Below are positions 33,116 through 41,670 of a stretch of DNA of 64,000 nt, in pieces. Every line of letters starts with the position of its first letter. Positions within the stretch are counted from its first letter, which is position 1. The DNA is from Mucilaginibacter conchicola. GTDB taxonomy: Bacteria > Bacteroidota > Bacteroidia > Sphingobacteriales > Sphingobacteriaceae. A program made the position numbers and the translations under genes. The notes below the pieces were generated by a model. That model worked only from the letters and a program-made list of their open reading frames with translations, did no database searches and was not told the origin of the DNA. The stretch lies in assembly GCF_003432115.1 (NCBI RefSeq), contig NZ_QWDC01000001.1, positions 1,736,001 through 1,800,000 of the forward strand. Reading direction: 5' to 3'.

Positions 33116-34405
33116 TTAAACTGCTTTTGGCCTGCCTACTTTGTGGCCACCGAAAGCATAATATAAAATGATAAGGTATGAAGGGATAAGTATTACGTAA
33201 GCATGTGTAGGGTTCAAAGCATCAGCAAGGGCACCATAGCCCAGCGGCACAATAGCACCACCGGCAATCCCCATGATCATGAGCGACGAACCTATTTTGG
33301 TAAAGCGTCCCAAACCAGCCAGCGCCATAGGCCATATTGCCGGCCAAACCAATGAGTTAGCCAAACCAAGCAGCGCAACACCCAATACTGAAACATAGCC
33401 GTGTGTAAAGATGATGAGTGCGGATAGTATCAAACCTAATCCAGCAGATGACTTCATGGCCGTTTCCTGTGAGAGATATTTAGGGATACATACAATGCCA
33501 ACTCCGTAACCGATAAGCATACAAGCCAGGGTACATGAGGTAAAGAATTTTGCGGTATCCAGTGGGATGCCTTGCGTATTGGCGTAATTGATAATGGTAT
33601 CGCCGGCTATTACTTCAACGCCAACATACAGGAACAGCGTGAGTACGCCCAGCAGCAAATGCGGAAACTGGAACACGCTGGTTTTACCGGTATTGGTTGC
33701 TGCAGTAGTCTCATCTTCCTGGTCGGTATCAATCTCTGGTAGGCTGGAGTTGTAGATGATTACTGCCAGTATCAACAGAACAACCATTATAACTATATAC
33801 GGTATGATAACCCTTGATGCCAAAGCATCTAATTCAAGTTTTTTTGCCTCGACTGCCATGGTGGCAATGCGGGCTTTCAGTCCGTCGGCATCTTTGAGGG
33901 CGATGGCACCAAGGATGATGGGCGCTAATGCACCGGCTACCTTGTTACAGATACCCATGATACTGATACGCTTAGCAGCACTCTCGGGCGGACCAAGAAT
34001 AGTGATATACGGGTTTGATGCGGTTTGTAATAAAGCTAAGCCGGATCCCTGGATGAATAATCCCAACAGGAACAATCCATAAAAACGGGTTAACGCTGCA
34101 GGGATAAATATCAAGGCTCCAACAGCCATAACCGCCAAACCAACCGACATGCCCTTTTTAAAACCCGTTGCATTTAAGATGCGGGCCGATGGAATAGCCA
34201 GTACGAAGTATGATATGTAGAACGCAGTGGTTACCAGGTAAGCTTCCACATTATTAAGCTCACAAGCCAGTTTTAAATATGGGATCAATACCGAGTTTAA
34301 CCAGGTAATGAACCCGAAAATGAAAAACAACATCCCGATGATGAAGATGGGGCTTAATTTGCTTTTGCGCTCTGTTAACGGAAATTGTACTGCTTGTTCT
34401 GCCAT
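33116..34405 (-). CDS. Sugar:proton MFS transporter (FucP/GluP family)
   Basis: 429 aa, 12 membrane helices. N-terminal LSPIFIIGMLFFIFGFITWLNSVLIPYLK and GLALLQTASNPYITILGP (the FucP-family NPY loop) identify the family, as do the second-half GYGVGIVCIPKYLS and GLANSLVWPAIWPMALAGLGRFT. It imports a hexose or amino sugar across the inner membrane; in this locus GalNAc or GlcNAc is the likely cargo. 11 bp after the CBM9-like gene. Confidence 0.92.
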   Translation of the reverse strand: MAEQAVQFPLTERKSKLSPIFIIGMLFFIFGFITWLNSVLIPYLKLACELNNVEAYLVTTAFYISYFVLAIPSARILNATGFKKGMSVGLAVMAVGALIFIPAALTRFYGLFLLGLFIQGSGLALLQTASNPYITILGPPESAAKRISIMGICNKVAGALAPIILGAIALKDADGLKARIATMAVEAKKLELDALASRVIIPYIVIMVVLLILAVIIYNSSLPEIDTDQEDETTAATNTGKTSVFQFPHLLLGVLTLFLYVGVEVIAGDTIINYANTQGIPLDTAKFFTSCTLACMLIGYGVGIVCIPKYLSQETAMKSSAGLGLILSALIIFTHGYVSVLGVALLGLANSLVWPAIWPMALAGLGRFTKIGSSLMIMGIAGGAIVPLGYGALADALNPTHAYVILIPSYLIILYYAFGGHKVGRPKAV

Positions 34406-34416
34406 GCTTTTAGTTT

Positions 34417-35070
34417 TTAAATTACCTGTGGACTAAATGTTACTTCTTTGAAAAAGTCTGTAAGATGGAACTCCGGCTCGCCGTTGATGATGTTGTTCCA
34501 GCATAAGAAGTGTGGCTGAGGCAAGCCGTCGCCGCACTTGTAAAAGTTAACCTTTGCCCGGCTCTTTTCAAAAGATAATTGCGGATGGAACGTAAATATC
34601 TTTTTAGGGATGCTAAGGGTTAGCTCCCATTGGATATTTCCGCTGTCCGTACTTTTCAGCGTGGTTTGGTGTTTGATGGTTTTTAGCAGGCTGGCGGGTA
34701 CGAATATGCGGTTGTGTTTGCCGCCGCCGTACTGCACCCTGCTGGTACCCATACAATTAAACTCGAGGTTGTAATATTGGGGGTCACCATCAAAAGCAAT
34801 AAAAAACTCCACACAGCTATCCTCAAAAACCGGATCGTTAAATTTACTGTATTCGGCCTTTATTGCATCCTCGGTAACGTAATATTTAAGATAGATATCA
34901 TTATTGCCATACGCAATGCTGAATGCCGCCACAGGCCGGTTGCCGCCATTGTGCCATGGTGCAAAGGCCAGTTCGCGGCGTTGGTAGCCGTCCAGCACAC
35001 GCGAGATATCCTCTGTGGTGTGCAGGTCGTCGAACCCGTTCAGGTATGGTATGGTATTATCGGTTAGCAT
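34417..35070 (-). CDS. CBM9-like domain protein without signal peptide
   Basis: 217 aa, beta-sandwich of the carbohydrate-binding family 9-like type: RELAFAPWHNGGNRPVAAFSIAYGNNDIYLKYYVTEDAIKA, EDSCVEFFIAFDGDPQYYNLEFNCMG. No signal peptide, so it would stay in the cytoplasm beside a sugar kinase. Its ATG overlaps the stop of the kinase gene by one base (TAATG), implying coupled translation. The role could be sugar binding or enzyme modulation. Confidence 0.75.
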   Translation of the reverse strand: MLTDNTIPYLNGFDDLHTTEDISRVLDGYQRRELAFAPWHNGGNRPVAAFSIAYGNNDIYLKYYVTEDAIKAEYSKFNDPVFEDSCVEFFIAFDGDPQYYNLEFNCMGTSRVQYGGGKHNRIFVPASLLKTIKHQTTLKSTDSGNIQWELTLSIPKKIFTFHPQLSFEKSRAKVNFYKCGDGLPQPHFLCWNNIINGEPEFHLTDFFKEVTFSPQVI

Positions 35071-36191
35071 TAGTATTGTGCAGTTTTGTAGCTGGCCATC
35101 TCGTTAAGGATGGTGGCGTTCATCGCTTCGGCATTCTCGTCCAGCATTTTTAGCAGTTGGAACTGTGCGCGGGCACGCTGCAGGTTATGGCCCTCAAACT
35201 TGGTTTTAAAGTAAACATCGCCGTTGATATGATCAGTAAGGAAACGTACCGCCTGCATGTACGGCAACAACAGCGCTCCTTTCATTAACGAGTTTACTTC
35301 CGCATCCGTTAGGAATTTTGATGCTTCCTGCAGGTAGCCGTTTACGTAGGCATCAAACAGGGGCATGTTCAGCTGGATCTTGTTTAGGTCAGCCTCATCC
35401 TCGGTTGAGGTATTGATAATGGTACGGATAGCATCGCCAAAATCATAAGCCACATAGCCGTCCATCACGGTCTCCAGGTCTATCACACACTGCGCTTCGT
35501 CGTTCTTATCCAGCAGTACATTGTTAAACTTGGTATCGTTATGGATAACACGCTTAGGCAGGTTCTTCACTTGGTCGCATTGCTGAAAATACTGCATCGA
35601 TTCGGCATATTTTCTCACTATTTCCAGTTCGTTTTGTACCGATGAAACACGACCGGCTGCATCCTTAGCGATCGCCTCGTTCAGTTGCCTTAAGCGGTGC
35701 TGGATGTTGTGAAAGTCAGGGATCACCTCAAACATCTCCCCTGCCGGGATATCAGATAACATAGCCTGAAACCTTCCGAATGCTTTACCGCCTTCGTAAG
35801 CCTGCTTCGGTAATTTAACCAGGTCATAACTTTTGGTGTTACCCAGAAAGTAGAACATGCGCCAGTAATTACCGTTACTGTCATTGTAAAAGTACGTGCC
35901 CTTATCTGTAGGGATAAGCGTCATCACTTCGGTTAACGGGTCGCCACCGTGGCTGAGTACCTTGCCTTTTAAATGCTCGGTTACACGCTGCATGTTCTCG
36001 GTAAGCTTCTCTACGTTGGTGAAAATATTGTGATTAATGCGCTGTAGCAGATAATCGGGACCACCGGCTGCTACATTCCTCAACAGGAAAGTATCATTGA
36101 TATGCCCCGAACCATAGGCTTTATACGAACCCGCATCCGCAGCACATTTAAAGTGCGATACAACCTCAGCTATGTTTTTAGAACTTTGCAT
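35070..36191 (-). CDS. N-acetylhexosamine 1-kinase-like phosphotransferase
   Basis: 373 aa. Aminoglycoside-phosphotransferase/choline-kinase fold of the NahK type: N-terminal YGSGHINDTFLL, catalytic loop H217-N-D219-T-K-F-N-N223 and metal-binding V236-I-D238-L-E-T-V. NahK phosphorylates GlcNAc and GalNAc at C1 with ATP, opening the lacto-N-biose/galacto-N-biose-type salvage route. It is the first gene of the second transcription unit of the locus, behind a promoter-like block (36279-36312) and three LacI-type operators. Confidence 0.85.
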   Translation of the reverse strand: MQSSKNIAEVVSHFKCAADAGSYKAYGSGHINDTFLLRNVAAGGPDYLLQRINHNIFTNVEKLTENMQRVTEHLKGKVLSHGGDPLTEVMTLIPTDKGTYFYNDSNGNYWRMFYFLGNTKSYDLVKLPKQAYEGGKAFGRFQAMLSDIPAGEMFEVIPDFHNIQHRLRQLNEAIAKDAAGRVSSVQNELEIVRKYAESMQYFQQCDQVKNLPKRVIHNDTKFNNVLLDKNDEAQCVIDLETVMDGYVAYDFGDAIRTIINTSTEDEADLNKIQLNMPLFDAYVNGYLQEASKFLTDAEVNSLMKGALLLPYMQAVRFLTDHINGDVYFKTKFEGHNLQRARAQFQLLKMLDENAEAMNATILNEMASYKTAQY

Positions 36192-36278
36192 TTATACTTG
36201 TTAATATTATTACTCTTATACCTTGATCACACATTAAATAGCCGGGTTTAAACACCGCGGTAGCTTTCAGTTGAACTC

Positions 36279-36312
36279 CTTATTGTAAATGTGATATTAA
36301 ATTATTGTTAGC
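36279..36312 (-). promoter_or_regulatory. Promoter-like block shared with susC
   Basis: On the minus strand this 34-nt segment aligns with the susC upstream segment 46281-46315 at 28 of 35 columns with one gap (common text TCAC-TTTACAA-TAAG). It lies 88 bp upstream of the kinase ATG. Confidence 0.6.
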
Positions 36313-36352
36313 TAAAATGCGCCGGCTTTGTGCCGGCAGCGCCACGGCTTAC

Positions 36353-36408
36353 ACAACCGTTTGCATTAGCTACGCAAACGGTTGTGCTATTTTCACGCAA
36401 ACGGTTGC
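36353..36408. promoter_or_regulatory. Three LacI-family operators upstream of the kinase operon
   Basis: Sites ACAACCGTTTGC (36353-36364), GCAAACGGTTGT (36374-36385) and GCAAACGGTTGC (36397-36408): near-palindromes GCAAAC/GGTTGC with central CG. Offsets are 21 and 23 bp, the same as at 46346-46401. The first two form a 13-bp perfect inverted repeat (36352-36364/36374-36386). The likely ligand is the LacI-type protein encoded at 46499-47533. Confidence 0.85.
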
Positions 36409-36423
36409 TTAAATTTCTTTTCA

Positions 36424-38025
36424 TTAATTCCTGATAAGCTCAAACACCGGCAGCCTGTCGGTTGCTACTTCTGTTTTAAGCACTTTAGGGCCTTTTATTT
36501 TCTTACCATCGTCGCTTAGCCAGGTGCCTTTTGGCAGGTAGATGGTCTTGCAGTTTTCTTTGGTAATAACCGGCGCCACCAGGTATTTGCTGCCCAGCAT
36601 AAACTGGCCTTTTACGTCTGCCAGTCCCTGGTTGGGGAACTGGTATTCCATGCTGCGCACAATAGGCTCACCACTTTGTGCCGATGCCTTTGCAAGTTGC
36701 AATATGTATGGTGTGTATTTAGCCCTTAAAGCCACCGCCTTTTTAACTGCTGCAAGATGTTGTTTGGATAATACGCGCCATGGCGCTACCGAGAACTGCA
36801 TCATCGGCATCAAAGCCGCACTTTGCGCCGAGCGCACTATCAGTTGTTCATCCAGTTTATCTTCGCCGATGAAGGAACCAAACTCGCCGCCGCCTATCAT
36901 ATCCGGGCAGGTAAACTGGTAGCCTAATAAACCGGCAGTGGTAATGTGCGGGATGAGTTTCTGCAGATCAACCCAGGTATGTTGCTTATCGCGCAGGCGC
37001 TCCACTAACGGTTCGCCGCCCATTTTCCACATGGCGCGGTACTCGTTCAGCGGGAAGCTGAGGCCTATCTCTCCCCACAAACGGCTGTGCTCGTTAGGTG
37101 TTGCTTTTTTGTATGATAAGCCGCTTGCCGGATAAAAATCAGCATCGCCGGCATCAAGTTTAAAACCATCCAGGTGATAGGTTTTCACCATATAATTCAG
37201 CCTGCCGGTAAACCATTCTTTGGCCTGCGGGTTGGTAAAATCCAGCACTGAGCTGTAACCATTCCACCATGAGATAATGGCAGGTTTATCAGCTTTGTCC
37301 CAGGCCAGGTTTGCATTGCCGCCGTTATCAAATAACAACAGGCGTTTGGCCAGCAATTCGCGGTAAACCTCGGTATCAGGCGATACAAACGGACTCACCC
37401 AAAGCATCACCTTAAAGCCCATGGTATGCAGGCTGTCGATCATTGCCGTAGCATTGGTGAACCTATCGGCACGGAAATCGAACCTGCCGTAGTAATCGGC
37501 CCAGTTATCATCTATCATCAGCACACCTGGGGGGAAACCGTTATCGATTATTGCTTTTGCGTAACTGATGATATCTTTTTGGTTTTGGTTATAAACCAGC
37601 TCTATCCAGGTATTGTACTGCGGTTTGGCAAACAGCAAAGTATCGGGCAGCTTTCCTTTTGAGGGAAAGTACCGTTTAGCCGCCAGTTTAAATGCGCTTT
37701 GCAGATCTTTAGCCGATGAATCGATCACCAGCGCTGCATGTGTTTCGCTGACGGTAAGTTTACCTGCACTAACCGAGAACTTGAACGGCTCTTCGCTCCA
37801 GATAAAACGGCCTTTGGTTGATACCAGTAAAGGCGCTGCCTGGTTCCCGCGGGTATCGCCATAAAGGTTAAGGCTGTAGCCATCGGCAAAGGGCATCAGG
37901 TGAGCATCATTCACTGCGCCGCCAAACCATTTTTCGCCGGGTTTAATGGCAATGGTTTGCGCGCTGAGGTTTGATGTTACAAAGCTTAAAACGAACAGTA
38001 ATGCTATTTTGAAGGCCTTATTCAT
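36424..38025 (-). CDS. Secreted GH31-family glycosidase
   Basis: 533 aa with signal peptide 1-22 (ending NLSA), shorter than most GH31 enzymes (600-900 aa). Family motifs: WIELVYNQNQKDIISYAKAI, GVLMIDDNWADYYG, the nucleophile D291 in GFKLDAGD, and the acid/base D375 in CPDMIGGG. GH31 includes alpha-glucosidases, alpha-xylosidases, alpha-galactosidases and alpha-N-acetylgalactosaminidases; the amino-sugar context favours the last. It is the final gene of the susC operon, 10 bp after the DUF4832 gene. Confidence 0.9.
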   Translation of the reverse strand: MNKAFKIALLFVLSFVTSNLSAQTIAIKPGEKWFGGAVNDAHLMPFADGYSLNLYGDTRGNQAAPLLVSTKGRFIWSEEPFKFSVSAGKLTVSETHAALVIDSSAKDLQSAFKLAAKRYFPSKGKLPDTLLFAKPQYNTWIELVYNQNQKDIISYAKAIIDNGFPPGVLMIDDNWADYYGRFDFRADRFTNATAMIDSLHTMGFKVMLWVSPFVSPDTEVYRELLAKRLLLFDNGGNANLAWDKADKPAIISWWNGYSSVLDFTNPQAKEWFTGRLNYMVKTYHLDGFKLDAGDADFYPASGLSYKKATPNEHSRLWGEIGLSFPLNEYRAMWKMGGEPLVERLRDKQHTWVDLQKLIPHITTAGLLGYQFTCPDMIGGGEFGSFIGEDKLDEQLIVRSAQSAALMPMMQFSVAPWRVLSKQHLAAVKKAVALRAKYTPYILQLAKASAQSGEPIVRSMEYQFPNQGLADVKGQFMLGSKYLVAPVITKENCKTIYLPKGTWLSDDGKKIKGPKVLKTEVATDRLPVFELIRN

Positions 38026-38035
38026 TTATGGCAGA

Positions 38036-39583
38036 TCAGTTTACTTTTATGGTATGATTTAAATTATTGTAGCCGGTTGTAGCTTCCCAAACATCGTTGT
38101 TAGCTAAACGGATGCTGAACTCGGGCTTGGTAGCAATGCTTGCATAAGCATCGGGCAGGTTCAGCAGCATTTCGTAATCTCCTGCAGGCAGGTCGGCCGG
38201 TATGTTCACCGATTCGGTGATCTGGTTAAGGCCGCTGTACCATTTACGGATATCTGTAGTTAGGTCAATAGATCTTACTTCTTTGGTTGCCTTGTTGCGC
38301 AGCACCAGTTTCACTGTACGTTTGTTATATGGTGAGGCATAGCCCTTATTATTGATGTTAAGGGTAATGGTCATGGCCGAGTTGCGTACCACATTATCAG
38401 GCAGAGATGCGCTTTGCAGCACAAAACGGTAACCCAGGTTGCGTTTAATGTTATCCATACAACCGCCATCCTGCCAATCGTTATTTACATCAGTATTGTA
38501 ATGGGCGTTAATAAAGCTGTAGTGCAGTGATGAAAACTCAGCCTGTGCCTGGCCCCCCGGTTCGCAATCATTGGTTGGGCTGTAGCCGTCAGAACAGGTT
38601 TCGCCGCCAACAACCACAAATTTGCTATCGGCCTTAAAGTAATCTTTCAGGGTATTCAGCACCGAGCCATCAGAGGCGCGCGGAGTTGAGCTGTTACCGT
38701 AATCCTCATAGGTGCCAAAATCATTAGAGCTTGCCAGGAAACAATCGTTATGGTAACCCAGGCGGGCAATGTCGCTCTCGTTAAATGCCTGTCCTTCTGT
38801 TAAAGCAGCGGATGTGATCAGCGCGTTTACACCGTAGATGTAGCGTTGCTTCAATTGCGGGTAACGTAACTGTACCATACGGTCGGCAGGTACGGCATCA
38901 AGCATGGCTTTAATCACCTCTATCCTGTCGCGCCAGTTGGCATCAAGCAGTTTACCCTGTGAAGCATTTTGTGATGCATCGCCAAAGAAATCGCTGTAAT
39001 ACTGTTCGCCCCAAACACCTATGAAACCTAATTGTACACAGGCAATTACATCGGCATTATCATGCAATACAGGTTTAAGCTGCGCAATGTGGTCAAGGAT
39101 GATGTTCTTTGGCGCATCGCCATAAAGCGGACAAATAAATCCTTCGGGACAATTACCCGGTTTAGCTGTCGCTGTATAAACAAAGCGAGGGATAAGTTTA
39201 ACACCAGCTTCGCGGGCAGCGGCAAAATCTTTTTTCAGGTTATCCAGGAAAGTGCTTTTTATAGGCTGGTTAACTACATCATCCAAAATATAATAACGGA
39301 ACACCAGAGTGCTTAACACGCTGTAATTAGCACTTTGGATAGCCTGTAATGAGCGGTAGCCTTTCAGTTCACTGGCAGAAAGTACTTCGTAGTTACTTGA
39401 GTGTACCTCTGAGTAACGGTAAAAACCGCGTTCGGGGTTAGGGAAATCTTCGGCACTTTCGGTATAGGTAACGTTTACCTTTTCTACCTTTACCAGGTTA
39501 GCTTCTTTATCTTTACACGATGAAGACAGCAGCGTAAAGGCCAGCATAAGGCCCAGGCAGTATCCCGTTAATATTTTTATCAT
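38036..39583 (-). CDS. DUF4874/DUF4832 surface lipoprotein, putative glycan hydrolase
   Basis: 515 aa, lipoprotein signal with lipobox SSSC (C23). N-terminal DUF4874 (~50-225: DFPNPERGFYRYSEVHSSNY, GVKLIPRFVYTATAKPG, VQLGFIGVWGEQYYSDFF) has the look of a TIM-barrel hydrolase, with acidic residues after beta strands such as WGEQY. DUF4832 follows (~235-490: YIYGVNALITSAALTEGQAFN, LGYHNDCFLASSNDFGTYEDY, DVNNDWQDGGCMDNIKRNLGYRF). No biochemical function is firmly established to my knowledge. Position in a SusCD operon next to GH31 suggests a surface endo-hydrolase. Confidence 0.82.
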   Translation of the reverse strand: MIKILTGYCLGLMLAFTLLSSSCKDKEANLVKVEKVNVTYTESAEDFPNPERGFYRYSEVHSSNYEVLSASELKGYRSLQAIQSANYSVLSTLVFRYYILDDVVNQPIKSTFLDNLKKDFAAAREAGVKLIPRFVYTATAKPGNCPEGFICPLYGDAPKNIILDHIAQLKPVLHDNADVIACVQLGFIGVWGEQYYSDFFGDASQNASQGKLLDANWRDRIEVIKAMLDAVPADRMVQLRYPQLKQRYIYGVNALITSAALTEGQAFNESDIARLGYHNDCFLASSNDFGTYEDYGNSSTPRASDGSVLNTLKDYFKADSKFVVVGGETCSDGYSPTNDCEPGGQAQAEFSSLHYSFINAHYNTDVNNDWQDGGCMDNIKRNLGYRFVLQSASLPDNVVRNSAMTITLNINNKGYASPYNKRTVKLVLRNKATKEVRSIDLTTDIRKWYSGLNQITESVNIPADLPAGDYEMLLNLPDAYASIATKPEFSIRLANNDVWEATTGYNNLNHTIKVN

Positions 39584-39595
39584 TGTTTTAAGGGT

Positions 39596-40720
39596 TTAAA
39601 GTTTAAAAAAGATGCCCCGTTTGTACAGCCAGTAACACAATCCCCACTCCAGTACCAACGTTGCCAGGGCCGATACCACTGCGGCTATCTGCGCAGGCAC
39701 GCCTAAGAACATATTGAGCATTTGCCCGCTAAAAATGCTTACCGCATGGTTAACCCATTGCACACCAACCGTTTCAAAAAACAGGTAAATAAATATGGCA
39801 TTCATACCCACGACTGTAGCTATCCAGGCGTAGCGGGTGTTTTGCTTTACATCTATCAGCCAGTAAACTGCGGCCAGTATCAGCAACACCCACCCTACCG
39901 ATGCAAAGGCGAACGAGCTTGTGCTGATGCGTTTGATGATTGGTGTTACACCGCTCAGATCCAAGCCAAAGCCAATTACCAAAGCGATTACCCCGACAAT
40001 TACCAGCGTGCTTATTTTTTGTGCCGATGTTTTGTTTGAGATAAGCAGTTTACCTGCCAGTACACCCCAAATGGTGTGCGCAGCCGTTGGGATGCAGTTG
40101 ATGGTTACCCATCCGTCGCTGTTTATTTTGCCCATTAGCAGGGTATCGGTGTATGAGCCAAAGTTGTGGCCTTCAACAAAAGGCTGATCGAAACCCGGTA
40201 CCAGTATGGTGCGGTAAAGGATCTCGGTAAGGACCAGCAAACCCACACCAAATGCGATCTGGAAAGTGTAAGAACGATTGATGATGAGATAAGCCACTAT
40301 GGTAGTGAACGATAATTGTGTAAGCACGTTCCACAACTCCCAAACCGGCTTGCCGGCATACACACAGTGCAGTGCCACACCGCAGATAAACAGTTTTAAA
40401 CTGCGGATAAGGATATGTTTGAAGTTATCGCCCCAGCCGCTGCCTTTTGCCAGTTTGCGGCTAAATGAAATATACATCGCGGCGCCGGCCATGAACATAA
40501 ACGCAGGCTGCACTAAATCCCAGAAACGCAGCCCGTGCCATGGATGGTGAAAAAACTGCATGATCAACCCGCCTTCCGGCTCGGGGTTGTACAAGTGCCT
40601 GATGGACTCATAAACTGCGCAGCTTTCGCCGCAAAGCAGTATCATGATGATGCCGCGCATCACATCAAGCGATACAAGGCGGCCCGTGGCCAGTTGATCT
40701 GCAGTGCTGTTCTTTACCAT
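39596..40720 (-). CDS. DUF5009/HGSNAT-like membrane acyltransferase
   Basis: 374 aa, about 10 membrane helices. The opening RLVSLDVMRGIIMILLCGES and the loop WHGLRFWDLVQPAFMFMAGAAMYISF match DUF5009 and the heparan-alpha-glucosaminide N-acetyltransferase (NagX/YeiB-like) group. Human HGSNAT transfers acetyl from cytosolic acetyl-CoA to a terminal glucosamine across a membrane; here that could N-acetylate free amino sugars in the periplasm. 12 bp before the DUF4832 gene. Confidence 0.83.
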   Translation of the reverse strand: MVKNSTADQLATGRLVSLDVMRGIIMILLCGESCAVYESIRHLYNPEPEGGLIMQFFHHPWHGLRFWDLVQPAFMFMAGAAMYISFSRKLAKGSGWGDNFKHILIRSLKLFICGVALHCVYAGKPVWELWNVLTQLSFTTIVAYLIINRSYTFQIAFGVGLLVLTEILYRTILVPGFDQPFVEGHNFGSYTDTLLMGKINSDGWVTINCIPTAAHTIWGVLAGKLLISNKTSAQKISTLVIVGVIALVIGFGLDLSGVTPIIKRISTSSFAFASVGWVLLILAAVYWLIDVKQNTRYAWIATVVGMNAIFIYLFFETVGVQWVNHAVSIFSGQMLNMFLGVPAQIAAVVSALATLVLEWGLCYWLYKRGIFFKL

Positions 40721-40770
40721 AAAGCGCCGGATGTATATTATTAATCAGGGGGTGTAATTCAAATCAAATA

Positions 40771-41631
40771 TTATTCGCTCATGTCTAAGAAATAGCTTGG
40801 GCCACCATCATCAGGTGCGCTGCCCAGGCCAACAGACCAGTCGCTTTTTGTAACCTGGATACCAAAGCGCGCGCCGCTGCCGGTAAGGCCTTTTAGCTTG
40901 CCGCGTGCTATACGCATCTCAAATTTCAGTATGCCACCTTCTTCTTTTACTGTACCTACAGTGTAGGCATCAGCAATTGATTGCTGCGCGAAAGAGAATG
41001 CCTGCTGGGTTGCGCCATTGTGGTAGAAAATATCTACACCGGCAACAAATAATTGACCTTCAAGCAATATATCATAACCACCATCGGTGAATGTGCCTGT
41101 TGCCAAACCGGTGCCGGGGTTGTTATCAGAATCGATGTAGAAATCGAAGATGGTACCGTCAGATTTTTTGGCAGCTATCTCTCCGTACACATAAATATAG
41201 TTACCATCGTAATCCATTTTTACGGCTCTGAAGATGCCTTTTTTAGATCCTAAAGGCAGTACATCTTTAGTAACTGCATCCCAATCGGCCAGTGAATTAT
41301 CGTTGATCTTAACCGGTGATGTTTTGGCTATACGTAAAACCGTAGATGATTCGGTGGTTTTGCCGTTAACGGATGCTACCAGTGTTGGCACGTATTTGCC
41401 TTTACCAGGGTAGGTATGCGTAGGCGCTGCATCGGTTGATGTGGTACCATCGCCAAAATCCCATTTATAGCCGGTTACACCTTTGGTTGTTACTTTAAAA
41501 CTTGCCGTAGCGCCATCTACCACCACGTCATAAGCCAGGTCGGTTTGGGGTACGTAGTCCTTCTTACAAGAACTTATGCTGATGCCCAGCAGCGTAGTGC
41601 AGAACAGGGCGGTTGCTTTAATTTTTTTCAT
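40771..41631 (-). CDS. PKD-domain lipoprotein of the Sus locus (SusE/F-like position)
   Basis: 286 aa; lipobox ISSC (C22). PKD domain at residues ~38-95 (GYKWDFGDGTTSTDAAPTHTYPGKGKYVPTL). The C-terminal half (~110-286, AVKMDYDGNYIYVYGEIAAKKSDGTIFDFYIDSDNNPGTG) resembles a CBM9/DOMON-like beta sandwich. Likely a surface glycan-binding lipoprotein encoded after SusD. Confidence 0.8.
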   Translation of the reverse strand: MKKIKATALFCTTLLGISISSCKKDYVPQTDLAYDVVVDGATASFKVTTKGVTGYKWDFGDGTTSTDAAPTHTYPGKGKYVPTLVASVNGKTTESSTVLRIAKTSPVKINDNSLADWDAVTKDVLPLGSKKGIFRAVKMDYDGNYIYVYGEIAAKKSDGTIFDFYIDSDNNPGTGLATGTFTDGGYDILLEGQLFVAGVDIFYHNGATQQAFSFAQQSIADAYTVGTVKEEGGILKFEMRIARGKLKGLTGSGARFGIQVTKSDWSVGLGSAPDDGGPSYFLDMSE

Positions 41632-41670
41632 ATCAGTACAGTTTATATTACTTGATGATATACTTATTGA

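Noticed and set aside
36321..36337. GCCGGC/GCCGGC hairpin between the operators and the promoter-like block.
   Set aside because: Only 6 bp with no T-run, so neither a terminator nor an attenuator can be supported.
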